From the NCBI RefSeq assembly GCF_033723955.1, contig NZ_CP137555.1, forward strand, positions 4,084,001 to 4,148,000: a stretch of DNA of 64,000 nucleotides. Direction: 5' to 3'. Source of the DNA: Microbulbifer pacificus (GTDB lineage: Bacteria > Pseudomonadota > Gammaproteobacteria > Pseudomonadales > Cellvibrionaceae). Position numbers and translations under genes: made by a program. Position 1 is the first letter of the stretch. Each line of letters starts with the position of its first letter. Below the pieces are notes generated by a model. The model was not told the origin of the DNA, did no database searches, and was given only the letters and a program-made list of their open reading frames with translations. This document shows positions 8,929 through 18,591 of this stretch, one piece after another.

Positions 8929-9567
8929 ATGAGTCAGCTGGATACCGTCAACCGGATTCTCGATGCAGCCGAGGTGTTGTTTGCCGAACGGGGCTTTACC
9001 GAGACCTCTTTGCGCACAATTACCAGTACCGCCGGAGTGAATCTGGCTGCGGTGAATTATCACTTTGGTTCGAAAAAGGAACTGATTCAGGCGGTATTTG
9101 AACGCTTTCTTACGCCTTTTACGGAAAGTCTGGACCGGGAACTGAACCGTCGTGAGTCGCAGGCGCAACTGCAGGTAGAGGATCTGCTGCAGAGCCTGTA
9201 TCGGGTGGCACTGGCAGGGCTCGCCAGGGAGGGGCGTGACCCCAAACGCTTTATGCGCCTGTTGGGGCTCGCCTACACCCAGTCTCAGGGGCATCTGCGG
9301 CGCTTTATCGTATCGCGCTATGGTGCCAGCTACCGCCGCTTTGCCGGGCAATTATCCGGTGCACTGCCACAGGTGGACCCGGTCACATTCTATTGGCGCC
9401 TTTACTTTATGCTGGGTGCCACCATATTTTCCCTCTCCAGCTTCGATGCGATCGAAGCTATCCTGAGGGAAGATTTTGGCGCCGTGAGCAGTCTCGATGA
9501 GACCCTGGCGAGACTTGCGCCAGCGGCCGTGGCTATGCTGACCGCACCCGACGTGGGGGCGGCCTGA
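8929..9567 (+). CDS. psrA: PsrA, TetR-family fatty-acid-responsive regulator
   Basis: A 212-residue TetR-type dimeric repressor/activator. In Pseudomonas PsrA senses long-chain fatty acids and controls beta-oxidation genes and rpoS. The N-terminal helix-turn-helix (ILDAAEVLFAERGFTETSLR, then AGVNLAAVNYHFGSKKELIQ) is almost identical to Pseudomonas PsrA as I remember it, and the location next to nagZ is also conserved. The C-terminal ligand domain (about residues 75-205) shows the family pattern YWRLYFMLGATIFSLS. The ribosome site upstream of the ATG is weak (TTGGG). The putative operator just upstream suggests autoregulation. Confidence 0.9.
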   Translation: MSQLDTVNRILDAAEVLFAERGFTETSLRTITSTAGVNLAAVNYHFGSKKELIQAVFERFLTPFTESLDRELNRRESQAQLQVEDLLQSLYRVALAGLAREGRDPKRFMRLLGLAYTQSQGHLRRFIVSRYGASYRRFAGQLSGALPQVDPVTFYWRLYFMLGATIFSLSSFDAIEAILREDFGAVSSLDETLARLAPAAVAMLTAPDVGAA

Positions 9568-9674
9568 TCGCGTCAGGTTGCCCACACTGTGTGCTGCGGT
9601 TGCGGGAATCGTGGCCGAGAGAATGGTGAAATAGCCGCGGAAAATTCCAGATAGGTAACAGGAGCTGACATACC

Positions 9675-10688
9675 ATGTCTGTGCAGATTGGTCCGGTGAT
9701 GATTGATGTGGACGGCACGGAACTCAATGATGAGGACCGCGAGCTGTTGCGCCACCCCATGGTGGGGGGGCTGATTTTCTTTGCGCGCAATTTTCGCAAC
9801 CGCGAACAGCTCGAGGCACTGGTGGCAGATATCCGCAGTGTGCGCCCGGAAATCCTGCTGGCTGTCGACCAGGAAGGCGGGCGCGTACAGCGTTTTCGTG
9901 ACACCTTCACCCGCATTCCATCCATGCAGGCGCTGAGTGCGCGCGCCAATACCCAGCAGCTTCTCGATGTGGGATGGCTGCTGGCAGCGGAATTGCTGGC
10001 GGTGGGGGTCGACTTCAGTTTCGCGCCGGTACTGGATGCAGACGACGATTTCTGCAAAATCGTGGGCGATCGCAGTTTTGCCCGCGATCCGTTGGTGCTC
10101 GCCGAAAAGGCGCGGCCATTTATCGCCGGTATGCACGAGGCCGGTATGGCGACCACTGGCAAGCATTTTCCGGGCCATGGCCAAGTGCTGGAAGACAGCC
10201 ATGAAGAACTGCCCGTTGACCAGCGCACGCTGGAGCAGGTTCTGGCCTCCGACTGTATCCCGTTTGCCGAGTGTATCGCTGCCGGTGAGCTGCAGGCGGT
10301 GATGCCGGCCCATATCCGCTTTGCCCAGGTGGATGAAAACCCGGTGGGTTTTTCGCGTTTCTGGCTACAGGAAATCCTGCGCAAGCGCCTCGGTTTTGAC
10401 GGGGTGATTTTCAGCGATGACCTGACCATGGAAGGGGCGGGCGCCGCCGGCGGTTATGCTGAACGGATTCGCGCGGCGATGCAGGCGGGTTGTGATATGG
10501 GTGTGGTCTGCAACAACCGGCAGGGCGCACTGGAAGTGCTCAAGGCGCTGGAAACATTTACTCCCGATCCTGAGTCCAGTCGACGACTGGCGCGTATGCG
10601 CGGTCAGGCAAAAATAACCAGTTGGAGTGAACTGGAGCAGTCACCCCGCTGGCAGTCAACCCGTGAATGGCTGGCATCCTGGGTTTAA
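9675..10688 (+). CDS. nagZ: Beta-N-acetylglucosaminidase NagZ (GH3)
   Basis: This cytoplasmic enzyme removes N-acetylglucosamine from GlcNAc-1,6-anhydromuropeptides in cell-wall recycling, producing signals that induce AmpC beta-lactamase in some bacteria. The 337-residue single-domain GH3 barrel has the hallmark KHFPGHG (163-169), followed by the Asp-His dyad of the acid/base loop (D174, H176 in EDSHEE) and the nucleophile Asp248 in FSDDLTMEG. There is no signal peptide, as expected. It follows psrA on the same strand after 107 bases, as in Pseudomonas. AmpG, AmpD and AmpC are not in this window. Confidence 0.96.
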   Translation: MSVQIGPVMIDVDGTELNDEDRELLRHPMVGGLIFFARNFRNREQLEALVADIRSVRPEILLAVDQEGGRVQRFRDTFTRIPSMQALSARANTQQLLDVGWLLAAELLAVGVDFSFAPVLDADDDFCKIVGDRSFARDPLVLAEKARPFIAGMHEAGMATTGKHFPGHGQVLEDSHEELPVDQRTLEQVLASDCIPFAECIAAGELQAVMPAHIRFAQVDENPVGFSRFWLQEILRKRLGFDGVIFSDDLTMEGAGAAGGYAERIRAAMQAGCDMGVVCNNRQGALEVLKALETFTPDPESSRRLARMRGQAKITSWSELEQSPRWQSTREWLASWV

Positions 10689-10764
10689 ATCCGCACAATA
10701 CCCCCTGTCAAAAATCGAGCGCATCCGCGTAAATTTATTTACTTGTCGTTATATGGAGTGATTT

Positions 10765-11898
10765 GTGGAGTCGGCCAAAGCCTTTTTGCGCACCCTGTTG
10801 GGGGATGACCGTTTCTGGATTGCGGAAGTTTTTCTGATTGTGCTGACCACGGCGATTGCATCGTGGTTGCTGGGATTGTTGGTGCGGCGCCTGGAGCTGC
10901 GAGCCGAGCGCACCGTCAATCCGTGGGATGACGCCCTGTGCGGTAGCCTTAATCCGCCGGCTTCGCTGCTGGTATGGCTGGTGGGCCTGTCGCTGGCAGC
11001 GGCGCGCGCCGGCAACGCTACCGGAGCGGAAATCTTCTCTTTCGCCACTACCATCCGGGAAGTCGGCTTTATTGTGCTGATTACCTGGTTTGCACTGCGC
11101 TTTGCCAAGGCGGTGGAGGGCAACCTGGCAGACCCGCGTTTTATGGGCAAGCCCATGGACGCCACCACCGTGCGTGCCATTGGCAAGCTAATTCGCGCCT
11201 CGATTATGGTCACCGCCGCCATGGTGATCATGCAGCACTTCGGCTACAGCATCAGTGGTGTGCTGGCGTTTGGTGGTATCGGCGGTCTCGCCATCGGTTT
11301 TGCCGCCAAGGATCTGCTGGCCAATTTTTTCGGTGGCCTGATGATCTATCTCGATCGGCCCTTCAAGGTGGGTGACTGGGTGCGTTCGCCGGACAAGGAA
11401 ATTGAAGGCACCGTAGAGGATATTGGTTGGCGGCTCACCCGCATTCGCACGTTCGACAAGCGCCCGCTGTATATCCCGAACGGCGTGTTCACCCAGATAT
11501 CCGTGGAGAACCCGTCGCGCATGCTGAACCGGCGCATTTACGAAACCGTTGGTATCCGCTACGACGATGCACATCTGATGGCGCCGATCGTAAAGGCGGT
11601 GAAGGAAATGCTGCAGCAGCACCCGGAGATCGATACTAATCAGACGCTGATCGTGAACTTCAACTCGTTTGCACCGTCGTCACTGGATTTCTTTGTCTAC
11701 ACCTTCACCAAAACCACCGACTGGGTGCGCTACCACGAAATCAAGCAGGACGTGCTGTTGAAGATTCTGAACATCGTCCAGGAGCAGGGTGCTTCCTGTG
11801 CCTTCCCGACATCTACTTTGCATATCGCCGAGTTACCAGAACTGGCGGTGGCAGGCGACCGACGTATTCCCATTGATACGGGAATGACAGCTAAGTGA
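10765..11898 (+). CDS. MscS-family mechanosensitive ion channel
   Basis: A 377-residue inner-membrane channel of the small-conductance MscS family, which opens under membrane tension to release solutes. It has about four N-terminal hydrophobic helices (near residues 15-38, 68-85, 98-118 and 145-165). These lead into the pore-lining helix and MscS core: VLAFGGIGGLAIGFAAKDLLANFFGG, then DRPFKVGDWV, EGTVEDIGWRLTRIRT and YIPNGVFTQ. It is longer than E. coli MscS (286), with an added N-terminal membrane segment. The start is GTG at 10765 with GGAG six bases before it. It is monocistronic by layout. Confidence 0.92.
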   Translation: MESAKAFLRTLLGDDRFWIAEVFLIVLTTAIASWLLGLLVRRLELRAERTVNPWDDALCGSLNPPASLLVWLVGLSLAAARAGNATGAEIFSFATTIREVGFIVLITWFALRFAKAVEGNLADPRFMGKPMDATTVRAIGKLIRASIMVTAAMVIMQHFGYSISGVLAFGGIGGLAIGFAAKDLLANFFGGLMIYLDRPFKVGDWVRSPDKEIEGTVEDIGWRLTRIRTFDKRPLYIPNGVFTQISVENPSRMLNRRIYETVGIRYDDAHLMAPIVKAVKEMLQQHPEIDTNQTLIVNFNSFAPSSLDFFVYTFTKTTDWVRYHEIKQDVLLKILNIVQEQGASCAFPTSTLHIAELPELAVAGDRRIPIDTGMTAK

Positions 11899-12176
11899 TG
11901 TATTCGTAACCTGCATGAATTGTCAAAAATTGCGAAAACTTTCCACTGTTTTTGGTGAATTGTTGCGCAAAGCTCGTGGGAATTAATATTAAATTCACGG
12001 GGAAACCTAGACACTGGCGCGGTTTTATCTAAGAATCGGTATGGACTTGCCCGGGTGACCGGGCAGGCGCTTCGAGACAGTGGTCCAGGTCGGGCTCCGA
12101 CCGGGATACGGGAATTGGGGTAGGCGCATTGCCCACAACCGGGGCGGGCGCAATAACAATAAATGAGGTTGGCTTA
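11899..12176 (+). promoter_or_regulatory. Long untranslated leader upstream of cold-shock gene
   Basis: This 278-base gap separates the mscS-type gene from the csp start. It includes an AT-rich block (around 11980-11995, with TAATATTAAA) that could hold the promoter, and then about 170 GC-rich bases. Long structured leaders are typical of cspA-type genes, where they act as RNA thermosensors. Whether this one does so is inference. Confidence 0.4.
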
Positions 12177-12392
12177 ATGAGTGATCGCGTTACGGGTACC
12201 GTGAAGTGGTTTAACAATGCCCGGGGTTATGGATTTATCACCTGCGCCGAAGGTTCCGAGGATATTTTTGTGCACTACCGCAGCATTCGCGGTGAAGGCT
12301 ACAAAACCCTCAACGAGGGGCAAGCCGTCGAGTTTGAAATGCAGCAGGGCGATAAAGGTCTGCTGGCGGAAGATGTTGTTCCCTGCGAATAA
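12177..12392 (+). CDS. Cold-shock domain protein
   Basis: A 71-residue single-stranded nucleic-acid-binding beta-barrel. RNP1 ([12 protein letters not shown], residues 10-21) and RNP2 (DIFVHY, 29-34) are intact, and the N-terminus VTGTVKWFN is canonical. The ATG at 12177 has GAGG upstream at eight bases; an in-frame ATG at 12129 gives a non-family extension. By the unusual [12 protein letters not shown] segment it is closer to CspD-like or CspE-like proteins than to E. coli CspA, but the subfamily is uncertain. A perfect terminator lies about 100 bases downstream. Confidence 0.93.
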   Translation: MSDRVTGTVKWFNNARGYGFITCAEGSEDIFVHYRSIRGEGYKTLNEGQAVEFEMQQGDKGLLAEDVVPCE

Positions 12393-12488
12393 CCCAGTCC
12401 CGCACGAGACTTTTTGCTGAAATAGCGCAATCGGACGCGTTTTATACGTTGGTTCGATTGTTGTCCTATTGCATGGGTTTCATGAAGT

Positions 12489-12527
12489 AAAAAGGCCATT
12501 CCAGAGTACTGGAATGGCCTTTTTATT
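12489..12527. terminator. 16-bp bidirectional terminator
   Basis: AAAAAGGCCATTCCAG (12489-12504) and its exact complement (12509-12524) flank the loop AGTA. It lies between the convergent csp gene and the DUF819 gene, and has A and T runs on both flanks. Confidence 0.9.
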
Positions 12528-12553
12528 GTCTGCCGGTTGTGCAGCTGGGCGCG

Positions 12554-13789
12554 TCAGAGCGCGCCCACCATACGCAGAAGCTGCCCGCAGAACCAGGCGC
12601 CGTAGGTGCCGAGTGCGTAACCCATTACCGCCAACAGTACGCCCACCGGTGCCAGAGACGGGTGAAACGCGGCGGCCACCACTGGCGCGGAAGCGGCACC
12701 GCCGACGTTAGCCTGGCTGCCCACGGCCATGAAGAAGGTGGGGGCCTTGATCAGCCAGGCCACAAACAGCATCAGTCCGGCGTGGATTGCCATCCAGATA
12801 ATGCCCAGCACAAACAGTTCCGGGCTTTCCTTCAGCGCGGTGATATCCATGTGGGTACCGATGGTCGCCACCAGGAAGTAGATAAACACGGATCCGATTT
12901 TTGATGCACCCGCACCTTCCAGTTTTTTCGCCGGTGTAAAGGCCATGAAAATACCGAGGGTGGTGGCGATCACGATCAACCAGAAGAACTGGCTGGTGAA
13001 GCTGAAGCGCGCGAGCTGTGGAGCATTTGCCTGGAACCAGGGCGCCAGTACGTCGGCGAAGCCGTGGGCAATGGCGGTGATGCCAAAGCCCACCGCGGCA
13101 ATCAGCATCAGGTCTTGCAGGGTGGGGTTGCGTGCGTGCTTGCGCTGCATGGTTTCCACCCGCTCTTTCAGGGTGTCGATGGCAGAGGTGTCGGCGCCGC
13201 GCTTGGCATCGAGCTGTTTGGCGTTGCCAGCCATGATCAGCAGTACCGCCATCCACAGGTTGGCGATGATCACGTCCACGGCGACCATGGCAGAGAAGAC
13301 CTTTCCGCCCACCTCAAAAATTTCCTTCATTGCCGCCTGGTTGGCGCCGCCGCCGATCCAGCTGCCCGCCACGGTGGTCATGCCACGCCAGATCGCATCC
13401 GGGCCATTGCCGTTCAGCATGTCCGGGTTGAACGCAGACATGATCAGCAGTGCCAGCGGGCCGCCAATCACAATGCCCAGGGTGCCGGTCAGGAACAGGA
13501 TCAGGGCCTTTGGTCCCAGGTTCACGATACCCTTCATGTCGATGCTAAGGGTCAGCAACACGAGGCTGGCCGGAAGCAGGTAGCGGGACGCAACGAAATA
13601 CAGGTTCGAGTTGTGCGCGTCGATGATATGGAAGGTGGTAAGCAGGCTCGGCAGGAAGTAACAGAGCAGAAGTGCCGGCACAAAGCGGTAGAAGCGCTTC
13701 CAGAAGCGCTGTTCGCTGCTGGCGGTGTAAAACACGAAGCCCAGGATGGCCGCGAGCATGCCTAGAATGATGGCGTCATTGGTAATCAT
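12554..13789 (-). CDS. DUF819 family multipass membrane protein
   Basis: A 411-residue inner-membrane protein with about ten hydrophobic helices, of the DUF819 (YjcL-like) family. Its transported substrate is unknown. The conserved segments SWIGGGANQAAMKE (around residue 145) and the C-terminal MAVGSQANVGGAASAPVVAAAF form the paired small-residue motifs of this transporter-like family. A soluble loop (about 195-220) carries KERVETMQRKHARNPT. It is a single gene between two terminators, so it is probably an independent unit. Confidence 0.88.
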   Translation of the reverse strand: MITNDAIILGMLAAILGFVFYTASSEQRFWKRFYRFVPALLLCYFLPSLLTTFHIIDAHNSNLYFVASRYLLPASLVLLTLSIDMKGIVNLGPKALILFLTGTLGIVIGGPLALLIMSAFNPDMLNGNGPDAIWRGMTTVAGSWIGGGANQAAMKEIFEVGGKVFSAMVAVDVIIANLWMAVLLIMAGNAKQLDAKRGADTSAIDTLKERVETMQRKHARNPTLQDLMLIAAVGFGITAIAHGFADVLAPWFQANAPQLARFSFTSQFFWLIVIATTLGIFMAFTPAKKLEGAGASKIGSVFIYFLVATIGTHMDITALKESPELFVLGIIWMAIHAGLMLFVAWLIKAPTFFMAVGSQANVGGAASAPVVAAAFHPSLAPVGVLLAVMGYALGTYGAWFCGQLLRMVGAL

Positions 13790-13867
13790 GAAATGATCTG
13801 GCCCGATTGTTATTGATTGATCGTTATGGATGGCGGTGAGGGTACAGGGATTTTCACGCTAAGAAAA

Positions 13868-13887
13868 ACGGCCCGCAAAGGGGCCGT
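13868..13887 (-). terminator. Terminator after csiV/mfd unit
   Basis: On the minus strand a 7-bp stem (GGGCCGT pairing with ACGGCCC) with a 6-base loop is followed by TTTTTCTT. It sits 26 bases past the csiV stop. Confidence 0.82.
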
Positions 13888-13912
13888 CTGCAGATGAATG
13901 GCCGGCGTGTGC

Positions 13913-14809
13913 TCAGGGGTTGAACTCCATCGGCTCATCCTGCGACTCGGGTTCGTCCTGTGGTGTCACTGCCCGAACTTCCACCAGCACGCCGAGCTTG
14001 GGGTGGTCGATATAGTGCAGCTCGCCGCTGCGCAGGCGACGTTCTTCCTGTAGCACCGCCACGCGGGCCGCCAATTTTTCCATCGGTTCAGCAGTCGTCG
14101 CAGCGATGGGGCGGTCCGAGAAGCTGCTGCCGTTGTTAAACACGGCAGATTCTGTGCGGATATTGCCGCCGCCAAGTTCCATCGGTTCTTCACTGGCAGC
14201 GTCTGCAGCTGCCATCACCGCGGCGTGTGGGCGGGTGGGTACGGCGATGCCCCTGGGCGCGGTTTGTTCCTCCGCTCCCTGGCCTACCGGGAAAGAGGGG
14301 GTAGTGGCCTGCGGTAACCACTCGCTAAACCACAGGTCGGTGCTCAGGTGGAGGTAGCGGGAAACACTCAGGGTGACGCTGCCTTCCAGCTGGTGGTGGT
14401 TGCCATCCTGTGGGCCACCACTGATTAGTATTGCGGGGGCGTTGCGCTCATTTTGCAAAACCTGGCGCCAGGTCTTGTGGAACAGCACCTTGTAGCCGGG
14501 GTCGCGCTGCAGGGCGGCCACCTTGTTGTTCAGCTGATTCGGGGCCGGTTGCAAGGCGGGAACCATAGGATCGCCGCGGGAGGGGGTATTGAAGTCCACC
14601 CAGCGCTTGCTGTAGTCGAGGTGCGGGGCCGCCGGCCAGGTTTCCCGGGACTGGTTCATGCCGTTTTCGCGGGTGAAAACCACCATCTCGATTTCGAACT
14701 GGGTACCGGCATAGCCGGCTGCCTCAGCACCCGCGGCGCAGAGTGCCAGTAGGGCGGCACCGGCCACCTGCTTCAGGCGTGCTGTGACCTGTTTTTTGGT
14801 AAAGGTCAT
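13913..14809 (-). CDS. csiV: CsiV family periplasmic peptidoglycan-binding protein
   Basis: A 298-residue exported protein. CsiV in Vibrio activates septal peptidoglycan synthesis with LpoA/PBP1A and confers resistance to D-amino acids. The N-terminus has Lys/Arg residues, a hydrophobic core (AGAALLALCAAGAEAAG) and a likely signal peptidase I site near residue 31. The mature part starts with the family segment FEIEMVVFTRE, followed by RYLHLSTDLWFSEWLP and the C-terminal ELHYIDHPKLGVLVEVR. A Thr/Ala-rich linker fills residues about 175-235. It lies downstream of mfd on the same strand, matching the csiV-mfd order in Pseudomonas. AAGGAAA precedes the ATG. Confidence 0.87.
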   Translation of the reverse strand: MTFTKKQVTARLKQVAGAALLALCAAGAEAAGYAGTQFEIEMVVFTRENGMNQSRETWPAAPHLDYSKRWVDFNTPSRGDPMVPALQPAPNQLNNKVAALQRDPGYKVLFHKTWRQVLQNERNAPAILISGGPQDGNHHQLEGSVTLSVSRYLHLSTDLWFSEWLPQATTPSFPVGQGAEEQTAPRGIAVPTRPHAAVMAAADAASEEPMELGGGNIRTESAVFNNGSSFSDRPIAATTAEPMEKLAARVAVLQEERRLRSGELHYIDHPKLGVLVEVRAVTPQDEPESQDEPMEFNP

Positions 14810-14935
14810 TTTCCTTCCACTGTGGTTATGTCGTGGTTATTTCTGAGTTGTTGCGACTTTTGCGCTTTTTGTGAGCAGCGGCCATGTTAGCACTGATTGG
14901 GTGTTGAATGCGCCGCCGCTCCGTCTCGGTTTTCA

Positions 14936-17900
14936 CTATTGCGACAGCTGTATCAATACCTCGTTAACCTGCTGCAGCCGGTGCTCCGGCCCACTCTCAT
15001 CGAGTGCGAAGTTCAGGTGGTTGGCCCCCTGTAACTGGAACTGACCCGGTCGGTTCTGTACCAGTTTGACCAGGGTCAGGGGGTTCACCTTGGCGTTTTC
15101 CGCGAATTCAATACGGCCGCGGCTGGCGGAGGCCTCCAGCTTGCGGATGCCCATTTTGGTCGCGCTGAGCTTGATCTCGGTGATGCGGAACAGGTGTTTG
15201 ACCGGCTCCGGCAGCAGGCCAAAGCGGTCGATCATCTCTACCTGCAGCTCTTTCAGCGCGGCGGAATCCTCTGCACTGGCAATGCGCTTGTACATGATCA
15301 GGCGGCTGTGCACGTCCGGCAGGTAGTCCTCCGGAATCAGCGCTGGCACCCGCAGGTTCACATCCACCGCGGGCGACTCCAGCGGCTCGTCGATATTGGG
15401 TACGCGCCCTTCGCGTATCGCTTTGACCGCGTGATCCAGCATCTCCATATACAGGGTGAAACCCACACTCTGGATCTGGCCGCTCTGTTCCTCGCCCAGC
15501 AGCTCGCCGGCACCGCGAATTTCCAGGTCGTGGGTAGCGAGGGTGAAACCGGCCCCCAGGTCCTGGGCTTCGCTGATGGCTTCCAGGCGCTTTACCGCGT
15601 CAACGGTCATGGCGCGCTTGTTCGGCGTCAGCAGGTAGGCGTAGGCTTGGTGGTGGGAACGGCCCACACGCCCGCGCAGCTGATGCAGCTGCGCGAGACC
15701 GAATTTGTCGGCGCGCTCGATCAGAATGGTGTTGGCAGTGGGTACATCGATACCGGTTTCAATGATGGTGGTACACACCAGCACGTTGAAGCGCTTGTGG
15801 TAGAAGTCACTCATCACCTGTTCCAGTTCGCGCTCGCGCATCTGGCCGTGGCCGACGCCGATGCGCGCTTCCGGCACCAGTTCCTGCAGTTCGCGCGCGA
15901 TGCGCTCGATACTCTTCACCTCGTTGTGCAGGAAGTACACCTGGCCACCGCGTAGGATCTCCCGCAGGATGGCTTCCTTGATCAGTGCTTCGTCGCGCTC
16001 GCGCACAAAGGTCTTCACCGACAGGCGTCGCGCTGGTGGTGTGGCAATCACGGAAAGATCGCGGATGCCGGCCATGGCCATGTTCAGGGTGCGCGGAATC
16101 GGCGTCGCGGTGAGGTTCAGGATGTCCACTTCCGAGCGCAGGCTCTTCAGTTTTTCCTTCTGGCGGACACCGAAGCGGTGCTCCTCGTCGATGATCAGCA
16201 GCCCCAGGTTCTTGAACTGCAGATCGCTCTGCAGCAGTTTGTGGGTGCCGACAAGAATGTCCACCTTGCCATCTGCCACCCGCTCCTTGATCGCATCCAC
16301 TTCCTTGTTGCTGCGAAAGCGCGATACCACTTCGATCGCGATGGGCCAGTCCGCAAAGCGGTCCTGCAGCGACTGGAAATGCTGCTGCGCGAGCAGGGTG
16401 GTGGGTACCAGCATCGCCACCTGGCGACCGCCGTGGGCGGCAACGAAGGCCGCGCGCATGGCGACTTCGGTTTTGCCGAAGCCCACATCGCCGCACACCA
16501 GGCGATCCATGGGTTTGTCGGACAACATGTCGGCCACCACCGCTTCGATGGCCTGCTGCTGGTCAGGGGTTTCTTCAAACGGGAAGCCGGCGGCGAATTC
16601 GCGGTAGGCAAGCCCGGGGTTGTCAAACGCATGGCCGACCCGCGCCTCGCGACGAGCGTAAATGTCGAGCAGCTCGGCGGCGGCGTCGCGGACTTTCTCG
16701 GCAGCCTTGCGTTTGGCTTTTTGCCAAGTGTCACTGCCCAGCTTGTGCAGCGGCGCAAGTTCTTCGTCGGCACCGGAATAGCGGCTGATCAGGTGCAGGC
16801 TCGCCACCGGCACATACAGCTTGGCGCCATCGCCGTATTCGAGTGTCAGGAACTCCGCCTGCTGGCCGTCGATCTCGAGGCTCTGCAGCCCCTTATAGCG
16901 GCCGACACCGTGATCGATATGCACCACTGGTGCACCGATGCGCAGTTCTGCCAGATTCTTGACCGCGTTGTCCGCATCTTCCTTGGCTTTTCTGCGTCGC
17001 CGCTGTTGCAGTACCCGGTCGCCAAACAGCTGTGGTTCGGCGATGAGGTTGAGCTGCGGATCATCCAGCAGCATGCCCTGATCGAGGGGGGCGACGGTAA
17101 TGCCGAGGCGTTCGTCGGTGTCGAGGAATGCCTGCCAGGAATCGAAGGTTTTTGGCTTGATGCGAATGCCGCCCAGCAGTTCGAGCAGTGCCTCGCGGCG
17201 GCCGCCGCTCTCCGCGCAGAACAGCACCCGCCCGGAGTATTCCATCAGGTAGGCCTGCAGTGCGGCCAGCGGCTGCTCGGACTTTCCGTTGACCGGCAGG
17301 CTCGGGGGAAGGCGGGTGGCGAAGTTGTAATTTCCCTCGGCCTCTGGAAGTGTCTCCGCGGAGAAAAAGGCACGCGGCAGCGCTTTCAGGGCACCGTAAA
17401 ACTCGTCGATATCCAGCAGCACCTGTCGCGGTGGCAGGATCGGTCGGGTGAGGTCACCGCAGCGACTCTGGTAGCGGTTTTCCGCCTCGCGCCAGAAAGA
17501 TTCCACCGGTTGTTTCAGGTCTCCCTGTACAAATACCTGGCTGCCCTCCGGTAGGTAGTCGAACAGGCTTGCGCATTTGTCGAAAAACAGCGGCAGGTAG
17601 TATTCGATACCCGCCGGTGCAATGCCGGCGCTGATGTCCTGATAAATGGAAACCGGGCCCGGGTCACAGTCAAAGCGCTCGTGCCAGCGCTCGAGAAACT
17701 TCGCCAGTGCCGGTTTGTGCATCGGGAATTCCCGCGCCGGCAGCAGATGAATCTGTTCCACCCGGTCGACAGTGCGCTGGTCTTCCGGATCGAAGGTGCG
17801 CAGGGATTCGATTTCATCGTCAAACAGGTCGATGCGATAGGGCAGCCTGCTGCCCATGGGGAAAATATCCATCAGTGCACCGCGCACCGCGAATTCCCCG

Positions 17901-18412
17901 TGTTCGTATACGGTGTCGACGCAGTGGTAGCCCGCCTGCTCCAGCAGTCGGCGCTGGCTGTTGAGATCGAATTTCTGTCCTTCTTTCAGGATCAGTGCAT
18001 TGCCGGCGATGTAATCTTTGGGGGCCAGCCGGTGCAGCAGGGTGCTGACGGGGGCGATGACCACACCGCTGCCCATCTGCGGCAGCCGGTAGAGGGTGGC
18101 CAGTCGGTCGGAGATGATGTCCTGATGCGGTGAAAAGGTGTCGTAGGGAAGAATCTCCCAGTCGGGAAACTGGAAAATTTCCAGGCCGTCACCGGCATCG
18201 CTATCTCGCCGCGCTTTGTTAAAAAATTTCAGCTGCACCTCGAGCTGGTGCGCTTCCTGGCTGTTGCGTGCAATCAGCAGGGTAGGGGTGCGGCTGGCTT
18301 TTGCGGCATTCAGGATCGCCAGCGCGGCGCTGGCGCCGTGTAACTGGCCCCAGAATTGTCGGTCATTCGGCGCGCGGAACGCGGGTGGGGACAAAGGGGG
18401 GAACTGACTCAT
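14936..18412 (-). CDS. mfd: Transcription-repair coupling factor Mfd
   Basis: A 1158-residue DNA translocase that removes RNA polymerase stalled at lesions and recruits UvrA. Domain order is as expected: a UvrB-like module at the N-terminus (residues about 1-350), an RNA polymerase interaction domain around 480-560 (GAPVVHIDHGVGRYKGL), and a RecG-like SF2 motor. The motor carries Walker A GDVGFGKTE near 645, DEEHRFGV near 742, and the translocation motif around LHQLRGRVGRSHHQAYAYLL. A C-terminal UvrA-masking domain with ALIPEDYLPDVHSRL closes the protein. AAGGAAAG precedes the start. The gap to csiV is 126 bases. It is divergent from gap. Confidence 0.97.
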   Translation of the reverse strand: MSQFPPLSPPAFRAPNDRQFWGQLHGASAALAILNAAKASRTPTLLIARNSQEAHQLEVQLKFFNKARRDSDAGDGLEIFQFPDWEILPYDTFSPHQDIISDRLATLYRLPQMGSGVVIAPVSTLLHRLAPKDYIAGNALILKEGQKFDLNSQRRLLEQAGYHCVDTVYEHGEFAVRGALMDIFPMGSRLPYRIDLFDDEIESLRTFDPEDQRTVDRVEQIHLLPAREFPMHKPALAKFLERWHERFDCDPGPVSIYQDISAGIAPAGIEYYLPLFFDKCASLFDYLPEGSQVFVQGDLKQPVESFWREAENRYQSRCGDLTRPILPPRQVLLDIDEFYGALKALPRAFFSAETLPEAEGNYNFATRLPPSLPVNGKSEQPLAALQAYLMEYSGRVLFCAESGGRREALLELLGGIRIKPKTFDSWQAFLDTDERLGITVAPLDQGMLLDDPQLNLIAEPQLFGDRVLQQRRRRKAKEDADNAVKNLAELRIGAPVVHIDHGVGRYKGLQSLEIDGQQAEFLTLEYGDGAKLYVPVASLHLISRYSGADEELAPLHKLGSDTWQKAKRKAAEKVRDAAAELLDIYARREARVGHAFDNPGLAYREFAAGFPFEETPDQQQAIEAVVADMLSDKPMDRLVCGDVGFGKTEVAMRAAFVAAHGGRQVAMLVPTTLLAQQHFQSLQDRFADWPIAIEVVSRFRSNKEVDAIKERVADGKVDILVGTHKLLQSDLQFKNLGLLIIDEEHRFGVRQKEKLKSLRSEVDILNLTATPIPRTLNMAMAGIRDLSVIATPPARRLSVKTFVRERDEALIKEAILREILRGGQVYFLHNEVKSIERIARELQELVPEARIGVGHGQMRERELEQVMSDFYHKRFNVLVCTTIIETGIDVPTANTILIERADKFGLAQLHQLRGRVGRSHHQAYAYLLTPNKRAMTVDAVKRLEAISEAQDLGAGFTLATHDLEIRGAGELLGEEQSGQIQSVGFTLYMEMLDHAVKAIREGRVPNIDEPLESPAVDVNLRVPALIPEDYLPDVHSRLIMYKRIASAEDSAALKELQVEMIDRFGLLPEPVKHLFRITEIKLSATKMGIRKLEASASRGRIEFAENAKVNPLTLVKLVQNRPGQFQLQGANHLNFALDESGPEHRLQQVNEVLIQLSQ

Positions 18413-18576
18413 CTTTCCTTATAATTCCGTGCTTTCTGACCGCAGTCGGCCTTGAGGGCAGCTATTGTAACTGCGAACGGATGGCGGTGCAGGTGCAGGC
18501 CGCCCCGGTGCGGGAAAACTGACGATCAGGTCGCGTGGCCCCGGGGTGTGGCGGTGCAATTTTCCAGCAGAAAAAA

Positions 18577-18591
18577 TGTAGTTTAACTACA
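18577..18591. promoter_or_regulatory. HexR-type operator upstream of gap
   Basis: TGTAGTTTAACTACA is a perfect 7-1-7 palindrome that fits, base for base, the consensus TGTARTWWWAYTACA I recall for HexR, the KDPG-responsive regulator of central sugar metabolism. It lies 167 bases upstream of the gap start in the mfd-gap divergent region. Confidence 0.75.
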
